From Kiritimatiellia bacterium (GTDB lineage Bacteria > Verrucomicrobiota > Kiritimatiellia > UBA8416 > YA12-FULL-48-11): DNA of 64,000 nt. Positions 36,098 to 46,153 of the stretch are shown here, piece by piece. A program made the translations under genes and the position numbers. The notes under the pieces were generated by a model. It was not told the origin of the DNA and ran no database searches. It saw only the letters and a program-made list of their open reading frames with translations. Location of the stretch: assembly GCA_028716365.1 (NCBI GenBank), contig JAQUPZ010000004.1, positions 391,006 to 455,005 of the forward strand, given 5' to 3'. The stretch's first letter is position 1. The number at the start of each line of letters is the position of its first letter.

Positions 36098-36757
36098 CTA
36101 TTTCCTTAAACAAGCCTCTACTGCAGAAACTATCTTTCCCAGCGATGCCATTCGTCCCTTCCCCTGGTAACCGCAGGCAAGATCACCCGTACCGGGTTCG
36201 ACAATACTGCCTCCACGCATTTTGATAATCTTCACATTAGTCTGTGTTGCCGCGTTGTTCCACATCTTGACGTTCATTGCAGGTGCAATCACAATCGGCG
36301 CCTCGGTTGCAAGCACGGTACAGGTAAGCAGATCATCGGCAATCCCATGTGCAATCTTCGCAATTACATTCGCCGTACAGGGCGCAATCACCATCACATC
36401 AGCAAAATCGGCAACTGAAATATGCTCCGGCCGCCATTCTTCAGTCACACCGAACATCTCAACTCCGACCGGATGCTGCGAAAGCGTTCTGAATGTCAAT
36501 TCGGTCACAAATTCCCTGGCAGACTTCGTCATCACAACATGCACATCCCAACCTTTTCCCTGCATCAGGCGAAGAAGTTCAACCGCCTTGTAGGCTGCAA
36601 TTGAACCGGTAACCCCAAGAACTATTTTTTTATCCGTCTTCGCAGGAGACCCCAGACTTGGAGTCCGCGGGATTAATGCGGATTTTGCTACGCCGGATTC
36701 CGCGAAGAAACTGCGGTCTTTAGCCCGCAGTGCTTCATTTTTTATTTTCGGTTTCAT
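36098..36757 (-). CDS. coaC: Phosphopantothenoylcysteine decarboxylase (stand-alone CoaC) with repeat-derived N-terminus
   Basis: A 219-residue flavoprotein of the HFCD family that decarboxylates phosphopantothenoylcysteine in coenzyme A synthesis. The domain proper starts at ~residue 43 ('KIVLGVTGSIAAYKA'). The catalytic His is in 'PEHISVADFADVMVIAPCTA', the PxMNxxMW motif reads PAMNVKMW, and the active Cys is in 'GDLACGYQGKGRM'. In most bacteria this is fused to CoaB; here the protein ends after the decarboxylase, so CoaB must be elsewhere. Residues ~9-41 are encoded by a palindromic element (36637-36730) and are unlike the family. The only in-frame ATG is at 36757, inside the end of gmk (23-base overlap). 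Confidence 0.9.
   Translation of the reverse strand: MKPKIKNEALRAKDRSFFAESGVAKSALIPRTPSLGSPAKTDKKIVLGVTGSIAAYKAVELLRLMQGKGWDVHVVMTKSAREFVTELTFRTLSQHPVGVEMFGVTEEWRPEHISVADFADVMVIAPCTANVIAKIAHGIADDLLTCTVLATEAPIVIAPAMNVKMWNNAATQTNVKIIKMRGGSIVEPGTGDLACGYQGKGRMASLGKIVSAVEACLRK
36637..36730. repeat. Palindromic element inside coaC's 5' end
   Basis: About 94 bases with nested inverted repeats: TCTTCGC (36637-36643) pairs with GCGAAGA (36702-36708); GACT-TGG-AGTC (36655-36665); CTGCGG-N8-CCGCAG (36711-36730). The GCGG/CTAAAG type stems resemble dispersed REP-like elements. It is read in frame as part of CoaC. No second copy was found in the window. Confidence 0.55.
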
Positions 36758-37331
36758 TTTTTAAAACTTCTTTCAGTTCACTATAAGCTCTATCGAGGTT
36801 ATCATTCACAATAACATACCGGTATTCACCCATATTCTGCATTTCTTCACCGGCATTTTTAAGACGACATTTTATTTCTCCCAATGAGTCCTCTCCGCGC
36901 TTTTCCAGCCGCTCCTTTAACACCTGAATGGACGGTGGTGAAATAAATATATCAACATATCCTGCCTTCAGCAAATCACCGTTCGGAAGTGCCCGGGTAA
37001 AGTTCCTTATTTGCCGTGCACCCTGAACATCAATATCCATAATCACACTCTTACCGGCGCACATAGCATCATTTACCATCTTACGCGGTGTACCGTATTT
37101 ATGACCATGAACCACCGCATATTCAAGAAACTTTCCGGCTTTAACATCCTCATCGAACTGCTTTTCTGTGAGAAAAAAATAGTCTTTCTCATTCATTTCA
37201 TCGCCACGCGGTTTCCTGGTGGTACACGATATTGAATAAACAATATCACTACGTTCCGCGAGTAATCTGTCACACAGCGTTGATTTACCCGCACCGGATG
37301 GAGCGGAAATAACTATAAGCAATGGATGCAT
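36735..37331 (-). CDS. gmk: Guanylate kinase
   Basis: A 198-residue GMP kinase. P-loop 'SAPSGAGKSTLCDRLL' (~residue 10), GMP-binding 'SISCTTRKPRGDEMNEKDYF', 'VIMDIDVQGARQI' (Walker B) and 'FISPPSIQVLKERLEKRGED' lid. It makes GDP from GMP for nucleotide pools. It starts 11 bases after yicC, the common yicC-gmk pairing. No rpoZ follows, as it often does elsewhere. Confidence 0.97.
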   Translation of the reverse strand: MHPLLIVISAPSGAGKSTLCDRLLAERSDIVYSISCTTRKPRGDEMNEKDYFFLTEKQFDEDVKAGKFLEYAVVHGHKYGTPRKMVNDAMCAGKSVIMDIDVQGARQIRNFTRALPNGDLLKAGYVDIFISPPSIQVLKERLEKRGEDSLGEIKCRLKNAGEEMQNMGEYRYVIVNDNLDRAYSELKEVLKNETENKK

Positions 37332-37342
37332 AACATGTTACC

Positions 37343-38227
37343 CTATTCTACGTTTTGGACCTGTTCCCTCACGCTTTCAAGTCCGGCTTTAAACCTGACC
37401 ACGGAACCGGATATAATCTCGCTATTCGCTTTCGAACCAATGGTATTGATTTCCCTGAACATTTCCTGGCACAGAAAATCAAGAGTACGCCCTACCGGTG
37501 CAGATGATTTCATGAGCGATGAAACCTGCATGAAATGACTCTCAAGCCGGACTATTTCCTCACTAATGTCCGAGCGATCGGCAAAAATCGCCACTTCTTT
37601 TACAAGCTGTTCATTGTTCAGTCCGCCATTAATCCCTGCTTTTTCAATCCTTTCCTGTAATGTATCTCTGTATTTTCTGGCAATAACAGGCGCAACAGTC
37701 TTGATACCTTCGAGTTCACGCTTCAGCAAAGACAAACGGCGCAATAAATCTTTTTGCAAAGACTTACCTTCTTTTACGCGCATACTTGTTAAGCGTGTCA
37801 GCGCCAGACGCAAGGCTTTATTCAATAAAGGCCAAATCTTCTCCGAATCGCCGGGCATACTTTCATACTTTATAACACCCGGCAAACTGACGAGACACCG
37901 TGCCGTAAGATCATCCTTTAACCCGAGTTCGCGTGCTGTCTTGCGAAGAACACGGATATATGTTTTTGCAGTATCGCTCGCAACTGAAATACATTGCTCC
38001 AATGCACCGCCGGAAACTGTAACATTTACCGCACCGGCCACATTTCCGCGCGAGATGGATTTATGGATAAGATCATCCACCCTTGGCTCAAGCATCAATA
38101 AAGCTTTAGGAAGATTTACATGCGCATCAAATTGCTTGCGATTGACCGAACTTAACTCAACATCAACCCGGACACCGCCGCCTATTGCAGAACCTCGACC
38201 ACATCCTGTCATGCTTTTTAACGACAT
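37343..38227 (-). CDS. yicC: YicC-family endoribonuclease
   Basis: A 294-residue protein of the YicC-like/DUF1732 family. The N-terminal signature 'MSLKSMTGCGRG' is characteristic, and the C-terminal 'VGRTLDFLCQEMFREINTIG' with 'KANSEIISGSVVRFKAGLE' is the conserved DUF1732 tail. E. coli YicC has been shown to be an RNA endonuclease. Genes of this family typically precede gmk, as here. Confidence 0.95.
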   Translation of the reverse strand: MSLKSMTGCGRGSAIGGGVRVDVELSSVNRKQFDAHVNLPKALLMLEPRVDDLIHKSISRGNVAGAVNVTVSGGALEQCISVASDTAKTYIRVLRKTARELGLKDDLTARCLVSLPGVIKYESMPGDSEKIWPLLNKALRLALTRLTSMRVKEGKSLQKDLLRRLSLLKRELEGIKTVAPVIARKYRDTLQERIEKAGINGGLNNEQLVKEVAIFADRSDISEEIVRLESHFMQVSSLMKSSAPVGRTLDFLCQEMFREINTIGSKANSEIISGSVVRFKAGLESVREQVQNVE

Positions 38228-38250
38228 ATTACCCCCTGAAATTCATACCA

Positions 38251-39373
38251 CTATTTCTTACTTTCCTGGGCCCTTTTCTTCAAATATGCCTCAACGAATG
38301 GGTGTATCTCACCATCTAATACTGCCTGGGCATTCCCGATTTCAAGTTCTGTTCTATGATCCTTTACCATTGTATACGGCTGTAACACATAAGATCGTAT
38401 CTGATTTCCCCACGAAATATCACCTTTTTCACCATAAAATTTTTCCATGCTTTTCCGTTTCTGATCCATAATTTTTTCATATAACTGCGAACGAAGCATA
38501 TTCATGGCCTTCATACGGTTCATATGCTGGGACCGTTCAGCCTGACAGGCCACGATAATACCTGATGGAATGTGCGTAATCCTGATCGCTGAATCGGTCG
38601 TATTAACATGTTGACCACCGGCACCGCTTGATCTGTAAGTGTCGACTTTCAAATCACCTTCATTGATTTCGACATCAATGTCCTCGGATATTTCCGCAAC
38701 AACGTCCAGAGCAGCAAAAGAAGTGTGACGGCGCTTATTTGAGTCGAATGGACTTATTCTGACAAGCCTGTGTACACCACGTTCAGCCTTCAAATAACCG
38801 TAGGCAAAGGCGCCGCTGACAAGAAAAGTAATCCTTTTGATTCCAGCTTCGTCACCAGGCTGATAATCCATGACTTCAATCGTGAATCCACGGTCCTCAC
38901 AATAATGCCGGTACATCCGCATGAGCATCTCCGTCCAGTCACAAGATTCCGTACCACCAGCACCGGCATGAAGAGTCAGGTAGGCATTATTACCGTCAAG
39001 TTCACCATTAAGCAGAAGCTGGAATTCAAGTTTATCAAAAGTCTTTTCCGCATTAGTCAGAGTTGCATTTACTTCTGCAACAACCTGAAGTTTCTGATTC
39101 TCCTCTTCTTCCTCTTGAGCCAGCTTGAGAAGCAGTTCGGAATCCTGCAGAAAAGTTCCGATTTCAGAGAAAGGCTTGAGAATGGCCCTGCTACGGTTGG
39201 TTTTATCTATTATATTTTTCGCTTTACTCTGGTCATTCCAGAAACCGGGCGCCGTAGCCTGCTTTTCGAGTTCCGCCAGCGTCTTTTCGCGATTCTCAAC
39301 GTCAAAGATAACCTCGCATCTCAGTCATTCGTACGTTGAGTTTGCCAAGTCGCGATTTAAGGTCCTCAATCAT
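38251..39373 (-). CDS. prfB: Peptide chain release factor 2, with +1 programmed frameshift
   Basis: RF2 terminates at UGA and UAA. The gene is in two frames. The ATG at 39371-39373 (AGGAG nine bases upstream) opens 23 codons ending 'MRGYL', then an in-frame TGA (39302-39304) in TAT CTT TGA C. The same site in other bacteria, with an SD-like AGG just upstream (here CGAGGTTAT), lets the ribosome slip +1. The second frame runs from GAC (39303) to the stop at 38251, adding 350 residues, total 373. It contains '[17 protein letters not shown]' (SPF anticodon motif) and '[17 protein letters not shown]' (GGQ). The frameshift makes synthesis depend on RF2 shortage. Confidence 0.95.
39302..39310 (-). 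promoter_or_regulatory. RF2 programmed frameshift site
   Basis: Minus-strand TAT CTT TGA C: the slippery CTT precedes UGA followed by C, the poorest termination context, exactly as in E. coli RF2. The 5' AGG in 'CGAGGTTATCTTTGAC' can pair with the anti-SD of a translating ribosome. RF2 therefore represses its own synthesis. Confidence 0.93.
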
Positions 39374-39463
39374 CGATACATACTCCTTCCACTGGCATAA
39401 TTTAAATCAAAGCTTGATTAAATACCTGCTTCGGCTCAAGCCTATAATTTGCATAATTCTCGT

Positions 39464-41098
39464 TTATGGGTTGTACTGTATTTCAGCATGATTTCTTTTG
39501 CGTGTTACAAGAATTGTCCATAACAATAAAATTGTTGAGATTACTCCACATGGTAATGCGAAAGGAATATCTCCATTTCGCGTATAAAAAGTCAAAGCCA
39601 TATCGTCAGGCGGCAACATCAAGGTTCCAACAGTAAATCCGGAAAAACAAGTACTACGACCACCAGATTTTAGTACGTCAATCCTGCCAAAACTGTCTAT
39701 AAAACATGTTATACCTGTATTTGCAGACCGTATTGCTGGAACACGATTTTCAATACACCGGAAAACACAATGTGCCATATGCTGAATGGCCGCAGAAGAA
39801 CCATCAAACCATGCATCATTGGTCTGGTTAATCAGGAGTCGGGCACCATTTTTCACCGATTCACGGGCCAATCCGGCAACTGTGTCCTCAAAACAAATCA
39901 AAGATGAAAAAGCAATAGCCGGCTTTTCCAGCCGAAATACGGTACTGAATGTTCCCGGAGTACAACTATAACCGAGCGGAGCAAGTTTCTGAATAAAAGG
40001 AAAAGTTCTTTCGAAAGGCAGATATTCACCAAACGGGACAAGATGTCGTTTATTATACTGTCCCCCTATCCTGCCTGCAGCGTCGATCAGTATCGAACTG
40101 TTAAAAAAAATGTCCGAATCACCCACGACTTCACAATCCAACGATCCAACTAGAATTGGAGACCCGCGACGCGCAAGTTCCGTTACAAAAGCAGAACACC
40201 CAGGATCTCGTTTTATAAGCGAGGGTACTACAGTTTCGGGCCAGACGATAAGATCGGGTTTTGCCGACATTGCCAGTTCCGTCTGATCCTTGACTTTCGT
40301 GTATATTTCATTTTCATACTGAAGCGGCCATTTTTTATATTGCGGTATGTTCGGTTGAACAGAAGCAATCCTTACCGCTGTACCTTGTTTATTAAGCCTC
40401 GAAAACGCCTTCACGGCATCAAAATAACACCACATATAAATGCCCCAGATGCTGACGGCTATCATCATCTCGACATTGATTTTTCGTGCCCGCTTCCGTC
40501 GGAAAAGCGCCCAAAACCTTATTCCTGTGAGCATCAACGCAGTATTGATCAGAATAACGAACGCAGAAACCGCATAAACCCCGCCAAACTCAGCCACCTG
40601 TATAATAGGCAACAGCCGGTACTGACTTACCCCCAGGGTATTCCATGCGAAACCGGTAAAAAGCGTGGATCTCAGGTATTCAAATCCCACCCAGACAATT
40701 GGCGCAACAATGACCAACCCAATAGGACGCCATTCCCTTTCAGTGCCAAGAACTTGCCAACTACATGTAATAACCATTGCAAATGCACCAGTATACAGAG
40801 CACAATACGCAGAAAGTAAAATCCAGGCAGAGATGGCAACAATGAAATTGGTGCCTGTAAAAGCAAGCCTGAGCAGCCATGAAATAGAAATCAGCCAGAA
40901 AACCATTCCGCTAAGCCAGCCCCAGCCAAATGCCTGCCTTGCCGACATATTTCTGAGAACCAGTATTAGCGGAATGAATGCAACCCATGCAATGCTACCC
41001 CATTCAAAGGGAGGAAATGCAGCTGCGAGTAGAATACCGGAACAGATTGAACCGGCAAGATACCATGAAGTATAGGTTCTCAGGAAAGCAAAAGTCAT
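39464..41098 (-). CDS. lnt: Apolipoprotein N-acyltransferase
   Basis: A 544-residue inner-membrane enzyme that adds the third acyl chain to lipoproteins. Six to seven N-terminal helices (residues ~10-240) precede a periplasmic nitrilase-fold domain with Glu in '[12 protein letters not shown]', Lys in '[15 protein letters not shown]' and Cys in '[11 protein letters not shown]'. The ATG at 41098 overlaps the secA stop by 4 bases (ATGA), so it is coupled to secA. An earlier GTG is possible but lies inside secA. Its presence marks a diderm envelope. Confidence 0.95.
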   Translation of the reverse strand: MTFAFLRTYTSWYLAGSICSGILLAAAFPPFEWGSIAWVAFIPLILVLRNMSARQAFGWGWLSGMVFWLISISWLLRLAFTGTNFIVAISAWILLSAYCALYTGAFAMVITCSWQVLGTEREWRPIGLVIVAPIVWVGFEYLRSTLFTGFAWNTLGVSQYRLLPIIQVAEFGGVYAVSAFVILINTALMLTGIRFWALFRRKRARKINVEMMIAVSIWGIYMWCYFDAVKAFSRLNKQGTAVRIASVQPNIPQYKKWPLQYENEIYTKVKDQTELAMSAKPDLIVWPETVVPSLIKRDPGCSAFVTELARRGSPILVGSLDCEVVGDSDIFFNSSILIDAAGRIGGQYNKRHLVPFGEYLPFERTFPFIQKLAPLGYSCTPGTFSTVFRLEKPAIAFSSLICFEDTVAGLARESVKNGARLLINQTNDAWFDGSSAAIQHMAHCVFRCIENRVPAIRSANTGITCFIDSFGRIDVLKSGGRSTCFSGFTVGTLMLPPDDMALTFYTRNGDIPFALPCGVISTILLLWTILVTRKRNHAEIQYNP

Positions 41099-44000
41099 TT
41101 TGCGCCGCAGCACTTCTTGTATTTCTTACCGCTACCGCAGGGGCATGGATCATTCCGGCCGACCTTTGGTTCTTCACGCCTTAGCGGTTCTACAACACGA
41201 TGCGCACCTTCACCAGCACCTTCGATAATATCATTAACACTCTGTCCCGGCTGGAGACCACGAGAAGCTCCACCACCGAGTATGGAAACTTCATCATGTA
41301 CCAAACGCCTTGGGAGTTCTGACAGGAAAGATTCAAACGATGTCACGGAAGTTGTCGACCTGAAGACAGCATGGGCCACATCCTGCTTGATACTTGTCAT
41401 CAATTCATCGAACATATTAAAGGCTTCACGTTTATACTCAACGAGAGGATCACGCTGACCATAAGCCCTCAAGCCCACTCCCTGCCGAAGGTTATCCATT
41501 CCCCTTAGATAATCCTGCCAATGCGAATCAATCGCATGAAGGACAATATAACGCTCCATATCGTGAACATGAGCCGGGTCCTCCATGGAAACTTTTATCT
41601 CATAAGCTTTCTTTACCTTGGCAAAAACAGCATCTGCAACCTCCTGAGCAGTCTTATCTTGAAGCTCTTCCTTCTTGATCGGTATAGGAAAAGTACTGCG
41701 CACCCAGTCAATAAAAGCAATCACCGAATCATCATTTTTTTCTGTAAGCAGTTCTGCATGCTCATCGATGACATCGCCCAATATATCGAAGATACGTTCC
41801 CGGACACTTTGACTCCTGACAATCTCGCCACGGAAGCCATAAATGACTTCGCGCTGCTTATTCATCACATCATCATATTCCAGTGTTCTTTTTCGAATCG
41901 AGAAATTCTGCTGTTCAACCCGTCGCTGTGCATTCTCTATGGAACGATTCAACCATCTGTGCTCTAACTGTTGGCCTTCCTCAAGACCCAGCTTACTCAT
42001 TATTCCGGCAATTCTATCCGAGCCGAAAAGGCGCATAAGATCATCTTCAAGCGAAACATAGAAACGTGACGAACCAGGATCTCCCTGACGTGCACAGCGG
42101 CCCCTCAACTGGCGGTCTATGCGCCTGGACTCATGACGTTCCGACCCCATGACATGCAATCCGCATGGTTTCTCCGTCAGTATTTCCCGGAGCTTCTTTC
42201 CGTCAATTTTATCATCCAGACTGGTGTCGGATACAATGGTATTTCTATCAATATAAACCACTCCCTCGCCAAGTTTAATATCCGTACCGCGTCCAGCCAT
42301 ATTCGTAGCAATGGTAACAGCTCCAGGCTGACCTGCCCTTGTTACAATTTCAGCTTCACGCTCGTGGTTCTTGGCATTCAGGACATTATGGGGAATATTT
42401 GCCCGTTTAAGCATGCGGCTGAGAAGCTCCGAACTATCAACAGAAATAGTTCCAACAAGTACCGGTTGGCCATTATGATGACATTCCGCTATCTCATCAA
42501 TAATGGCTTTAAGTTTTTCGCGCTGAGTCTTGTAAATAACATCATTGAAATCAACTCGCCGCACCGGCCGATTCGTCGGGATAACAACAACGTCCAGTTT
42601 ATAGATTTGACGAAATTCATCGGCTTCTGTTTCCGCCGTACCAGTCATGCCGGCCAGTTTCTGGTACATCCTGAAATAATTTTGTATGGTAATTGTCGCA
42701 AGGGTCTGGGTTTCACGTTCTATTTTGACCCCTTCCTTTGCTTCGACGGCCTGATGCAAACCATCACTCCATCTGCGGCCAGGCAGTATTCGCCCGGTAA
42801 ATTCATCAACGATAAGTACCTGGTTATCCTGCACAACGTACTCGACATCTTTTTCGTAAAGGCAGTAAGCGCGAATCAATTGATCAACATTGTGAATTCT
42901 TTCACTTTTATCTGCAAAACCCTTTTGTATCTCCTGTCTCTTTTTTGTCTTTTCTTCCTCGGACAATGCAGTATCAGCATCCAGTACCGCCATAGCCGTA
43001 AGCAAATCAGGTAAAACATATGCGTCAGGATCCGTCGGATTCATGGCCTCACAACCTTTATCAGTCAGACTTGCATCATGCCCGCGCTCATCAATTGTGA
43101 AGTATAATTCTTCACGGAGTTCCCTCGCCTGTACCTTACGCATATCGGTCAACATTGAATTATCGATCTGTTCAAGTAATTTTCTATTGGCTGGATCTTC
43201 CTGTAAGTGCATTAATTGCTTCTGCTTGGGCATACCATGATGTACCTGGTAAAGTTTAAATTGCGCGTTTTCTATGTCACCTTTATCAAGTAAATCCTTT
43301 GCTTCCTGCATCAATCTGTTACACAAATCCCTCTGCCTTCTCACGAGGGCATCCACTCTTGGTTTGAGTTCAAAATACTGATGAGAAGATACTGGGGCCG
43401 GGCCGGATATGATCAAGGGAGTTCTTGCCTCATCTATCAGGATGCTGTCAACCTCATCCACAATGGCAAAATAATATCCGCGCTGTACCTGAGTTTCCGG
43501 TTGATAAGACATGCCATTATCGCGCAGATAATCGAATCCGAACTCGCTGTTTGTGCCATACGTGATATCCTTGCTGTACTCTCGACGTCTTTCTTCAGAA
43601 TCCATCTGATTCTGGATACAGCCGACAGAGACACCAAGATATTCATACACCGCACCCATCCACTGGGCATCACGTCTAGCCAGATAGTCATTAACTGTAA
43701 CCAAATGGACATTCTTACCGGTCAGCGCATTAAGGTATAGCGGCATTGTTGCAACAAGGGTTTTCCCTTCACCTGTAGCCATTTCAGCAATCTTACCCCT
43801 GTGCAGAACTATGCCACCAATAATCTGACTATCAAAAGGGATCATGTCCCATATCAGTTCATGACCGCACACTTCCCGCCTGGACCCAATCAATCGCCTA
43901 CACGCGTTCTTCACTGCTGCGTATGCTTCGCAGAGAATATCATCCATCACTTCACCTTCTGCCAAACGTTTTTTGAATTCAGTAGTTTTGGCCCTGAATT

Positions 44001-44121
44001 GTTCCTCGGAAAGCGACTGATACTGGATCTCGATGCGGTTGATTTCCTCAATAAGAGGCTTGAGTTTTTTCAAATCCTTCTGATGTTTTGTTCCAAACAG
44101 TTTTTTGAGTAATTGAATCAT
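41095..44121 (-). CDS. secA: Preprotein translocase ATPase SecA
   Basis: A 1008-residue SecA motor that drives exported proteins through SecYEG. '[17 protein letters not shown]' (Walker A, ~residue 115), '[16 protein letters not shown]' (DEAD motif, ~220), '[12 protein letters not shown]' and '[15 protein letters not shown]' (motif VI) are present. There is an insertion of ~70 residues after the first nucleotide-binding half ('[17 protein letters not shown]...'). The C-terminus carries the zinc/SecB-binding tail '[17 protein letters not shown]'. lnt follows by overlap. Confidence 0.98.
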   Translation of the reverse strand: MIQLLKKLFGTKHQKDLKKLKPLIEEINRIEIQYQSLSEEQFRAKTTEFKKRLAEGEVMDDILCEAYAAVKNACRRLIGSRREVCGHELIWDMIPFDSQIIGGIVLHRGKIAEMATGEGKTLVATMPLYLNALTGKNVHLVTVNDYLARRDAQWMGAVYEYLGVSVGCIQNQMDSEERRREYSKDITYGTNSEFGFDYLRDNGMSYQPETQVQRGYYFAIVDEVDSILIDEARTPLIISGPAPVSSHQYFELKPRVDALVRRQRDLCNRLMQEAKDLLDKGDIENAQFKLYQVHHGMPKQKQLMHLQEDPANRKLLEQIDNSMLTDMRKVQARELREELYFTIDERGHDASLTDKGCEAMNPTDPDAYVLPDLLTAMAVLDADTALSEEEKTKKRQEIQKGFADKSERIHNVDQLIRAYCLYEKDVEYVVQDNQVLIVDEFTGRILPGRRWSDGLHQAVEAKEGVKIERETQTLATITIQNYFRMYQKLAGMTGTAETEADEFRQIYKLDVVVIPTNRPVRRVDFNDVIYKTQREKLKAIIDEIAECHHNGQPVLVGTISVDSSELLSRMLKRANIPHNVLNAKNHEREAEIVTRAGQPGAVTIATNMAGRGTDIKLGEGVVYIDRNTIVSDTSLDDKIDGKKLREILTEKPCGLHVMGSERHESRRIDRQLRGRCARQGDPGSSRFYVSLEDDLMRLFGSDRIAGIMSKLGLEEGQQLEHRWLNRSIENAQRRVEQQNFSIRKRTLEYDDVMNKQREVIYGFRGEIVRSQSVRERIFDILGDVIDEHAELLTEKNDDSVIAFIDWVRSTFPIPIKKEELQDKTAQEVADAVFAKVKKAYEIKVSMEDPAHVHDMERYIVLHAIDSHWQDYLRGMDNLRQGVGLRAYGQRDPLVEYKREAFNMFDELMTSIKQDVAHAVFRSTTSVTSFESFLSELPRRLVHDEVSILGGGASRGLQPGQSVNDIIEGAGEGAHRVVEPLRREEPKVGRNDPCPCGSGKKYKKCCGAK

Positions 44122-44231
44122 TTAGAGTCCCATCTCCTGGAAAATCAGTAAGTTAAGTAGATGAAGCCGTAAATGCGAGAGGAAAATCACAGGTAATAAG
44201 CTTAAATTTCCCGAATCAGCCCGCCAATTTT

Positions 44232-45194
44232 TCAGACATTTGACGGCTTTCCGCCCATTTGTTCGTCACTAATATCAACTGCTGTATAAAACAAATGCCC
44301 ATTGTGTTTTTCTACACGTATTTTTCCCGCAACAACCATATCATCAAGAACTTTCTCAGTTTTTCCCAAATCATTCCCAAACAATACTGCAATATCTTTT
44401 AATTCACACGGATGTCTTGAAACTAATCCAACCACGCTCTTTGCATCACCATTTTCACACGCAGATACATCAGCCGAAAATGATGAGATCACCTCAGCCA
44501 CAGGTTCGAACAATCCTGTAAACCTCTGCAATACGTGAAAAGGCACCGCTCTTGCATTGCTCTCGGCAGGAGGACGAACAACGGTATTAAGATGGATGCA
44601 GTCTGGAACTATTGTTTTCGCAAGTTTTCCGATACGGCGCATGGATATTTCGTCGTCATTAAGACCGGAAACAACAAACACTTCGAGCCACAATTCTCCC
44701 TTATAATCAGATCCGAAATCCTGCAGTCCCTGCAAGACTGATTCAAAACGCAAACCGGGGTGAGATCTATTTATCCTTTCAAATGAAGGTTGATCCCATG
44801 CACTGAGGGATATTTTCACAAGATCTGATCGTGATGCATCAGTACGTACTTCCGCCAGACGGAAAAGCGAGCCATTGGAAAGAAGAGCTGTCCTTATTCG
44901 GCACTTTTCATGCACTGCATCAATTACACGCCCAAATTCAGAGTTAAGCGTCGGTTCCCCTGAACCTGCCAGTGTAATATAATCTGCCGATGCCCCACTG
45001 CCAATCCATGCGTTAATTTCGTCTATCACATCTGAAATCGGCACATATTCCCTGCGTTCCAGCGTTAGATCACTTGTATTTCCAGCCTGACAGAAAACAC
45101 AATTAAAACTGCATGTTTTCGATGGAATCAGATCCACCCCAAGAGAATACCCGAGGCGACGAGACGGTACAGGTCCAAAAAGGTAACGATACAC
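44232..45194 (-). CDS. Radical SAM protein with C-terminal winged helix
   Basis: A 320-residue radical SAM enzyme of the COG0731 type. The [4Fe-4S] site is 'KTCSFNCVFCQAGN' (CX3CX2C, ~residue 28), followed by the SAM-binding 'ITLAGSGEPTLNSE' (GGE-like, here GSGEP). The last ~60 residues ('ELKDIAVLFGNDLGKTEKVL...NGHLFYTA') look like a winged helix. Substrate not known. It begins 9 bases after the ferredoxin gene; that protein may supply its electrons (inference). Confidence 0.87.
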   Translation of the reverse strand: MYRYLFGPVPSRRLGYSLGVDLIPSKTCSFNCVFCQAGNTSDLTLERREYVPISDVIDEINAWIGSGASADYITLAGSGEPTLNSEFGRVIDAVHEKCRIRTALLSNGSLFRLAEVRTDASRSDLVKISLSAWDQPSFERINRSHPGLRFESVLQGLQDFGSDYKGELWLEVFVVSGLNDDEISMRRIGKLAKTIVPDCIHLNTVVRPPAESNARAVPFHVLQRFTGLFEPVAEVISSFSADVSACENGDAKSVVGLVSRHPCELKDIAVLFGNDLGKTEKVLDDMVVAGKIRVEKHNGHLFYTAVDISDEQMGGKPSNV

Positions 45195-45203
45195 AGGGAA
45201 ATC

Positions 45204-45377
45204 CTATGCGCCAGGCGAAATTGCTTCAACCGGGCATTCACCAACACAGAGGCCGCAATCAACACACTTGTCAGGATCGATCGCGCACTTAGAGCTACCC
45301 TCTGAAATTGCTTCAGACGGACAAACTTCCTTACAACTTCCGCACTTTGTGCACTTATCAGAAATTACATGTGCCAT
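45204..45377 (-). CDS. 2[4Fe-4S] ferredoxin, 57 residues
   Basis: ATG at 45375-45377 follows AAGGAGAAAAATA. The 57-residue protein has two clostridial-type cluster motifs: 'CTKCGSCKEVCP' (Cys 9,12,15,19) and 'CVDCGLCVGECP' (38,41,44,48), with the tails 'SEAIS' and 'VEAIS' that make the pseudo-twofold. Likely a low-potential electron carrier of an anaerobe. It lies 27 bases after the phosphoesterase and 9 before the radical SAM gene. Confidence 0.95.
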   Translation of the reverse strand: MAHVISDKCTKCGSCKEVCPSEAISEGSSKCAIDPDKCVDCGLCVGECPVEAISPGA

Positions 45378-45404
45378 TATTTTTCTCCTTTCACTAATAT
45401 GATA

Positions 45405-46133
45405 TTACCTTCCTGCTTCAAGGCGCTTTGCCAGTCTTTCAGGAAGATGAACTTTTCGTATCTTTTCCTGCGTTTTAGAAATATCATAAGCAAGACGTCG
45501 CAATTCCACCTCTTTGGTCTTCGGATCGTAAATTACATATGCGGAACGCGGGTCTCCATCACGTGGTTGTCCTACACTGCCAACATTGATAAAGTATTTT
45601 TTTCCGAGCATAATCTTAAGCTTCGTTAAAGGAATTTTATTGACGACACTTTGTTTCTCATAAACGATGGGAACATGGGTATGTCCATGGAAACACACAG
45701 ATGTTGTCTGGTATGTGAAATTTGCATTTGCTTCAAGAGTATCAAAAACATATCCCCATTTTTCCGGCATATCCAAGGTACTGTGAACTATCGTAAAACC
45801 ATCGACAACACATGCCATTTTCAACTGTTTTAGATAAGTAATCTGGTCTGGGGCAAGCTGATGCCGCGTCCAGTCTACGACATTGGCGGCCAGTGGATGG
45901 AAATCATCGAGACACTCGTCATGCGAACAATAATGGTCATGATTTCCTCTAACTGTCACACATTTCAGTTCCTTGATCATTTCAAGGCATTCCGCAGGAT
46001 TTGCATTGTAACCTACAACATCTCCCACACAGACAAATGAATTAGCACCTCGTTCTTTGGCATCCTTGATGACCGTTTCCAGTGCTTCAAAATTACCGTG
46101 TATATCACCCATTATTGCGTATTTTTTATCCAT
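45405..46133 (-). CDS. Calcineurin-like metallophosphoesterase
   Basis: A 242-residue two-metal phosphoesterase. The five motifs are in order: 'IMGDIHGNFEALE' (~residue 8), 'VGDVVGYNANP', 'RGNHDHYCS', an internal His ('TIVHSTLD') and 'CFHGHTHVP'. The compact, cytoplasmic form resembles the YfcE/Ap4A-hydrolase side of the family, but the substrate is not given by sequence. It starts 20 bases after ispD. Confidence 0.9.
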   Translation of the reverse strand: MDKKYAIMGDIHGNFEALETVIKDAKERGANSFVCVGDVVGYNANPAECLEMIKELKCVTVRGNHDHYCSHDECLDDFHPLAANVVDWTRHQLAPDQITYLKQLKMACVVDGFTIVHSTLDMPEKWGYVFDTLEANANFTYQTTSVCFHGHTHVPIVYEKQSVVNKIPLTKLKIMLGKKYFINVGSVGQPRDGDPRSAYVIYDPKTKEVELRRLAYDISKTQEKIRKVHLPERLAKRLEAGR

Positions 46134-46153
46134 GATTGGGAAGGAAAATGATA

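Noticed and set aside
39302..39304. prfB as a pseudogene because of an in-frame TGA
   Set aside because: The TGA is the conserved RF2 frameshift site and the downstream frame is intact.
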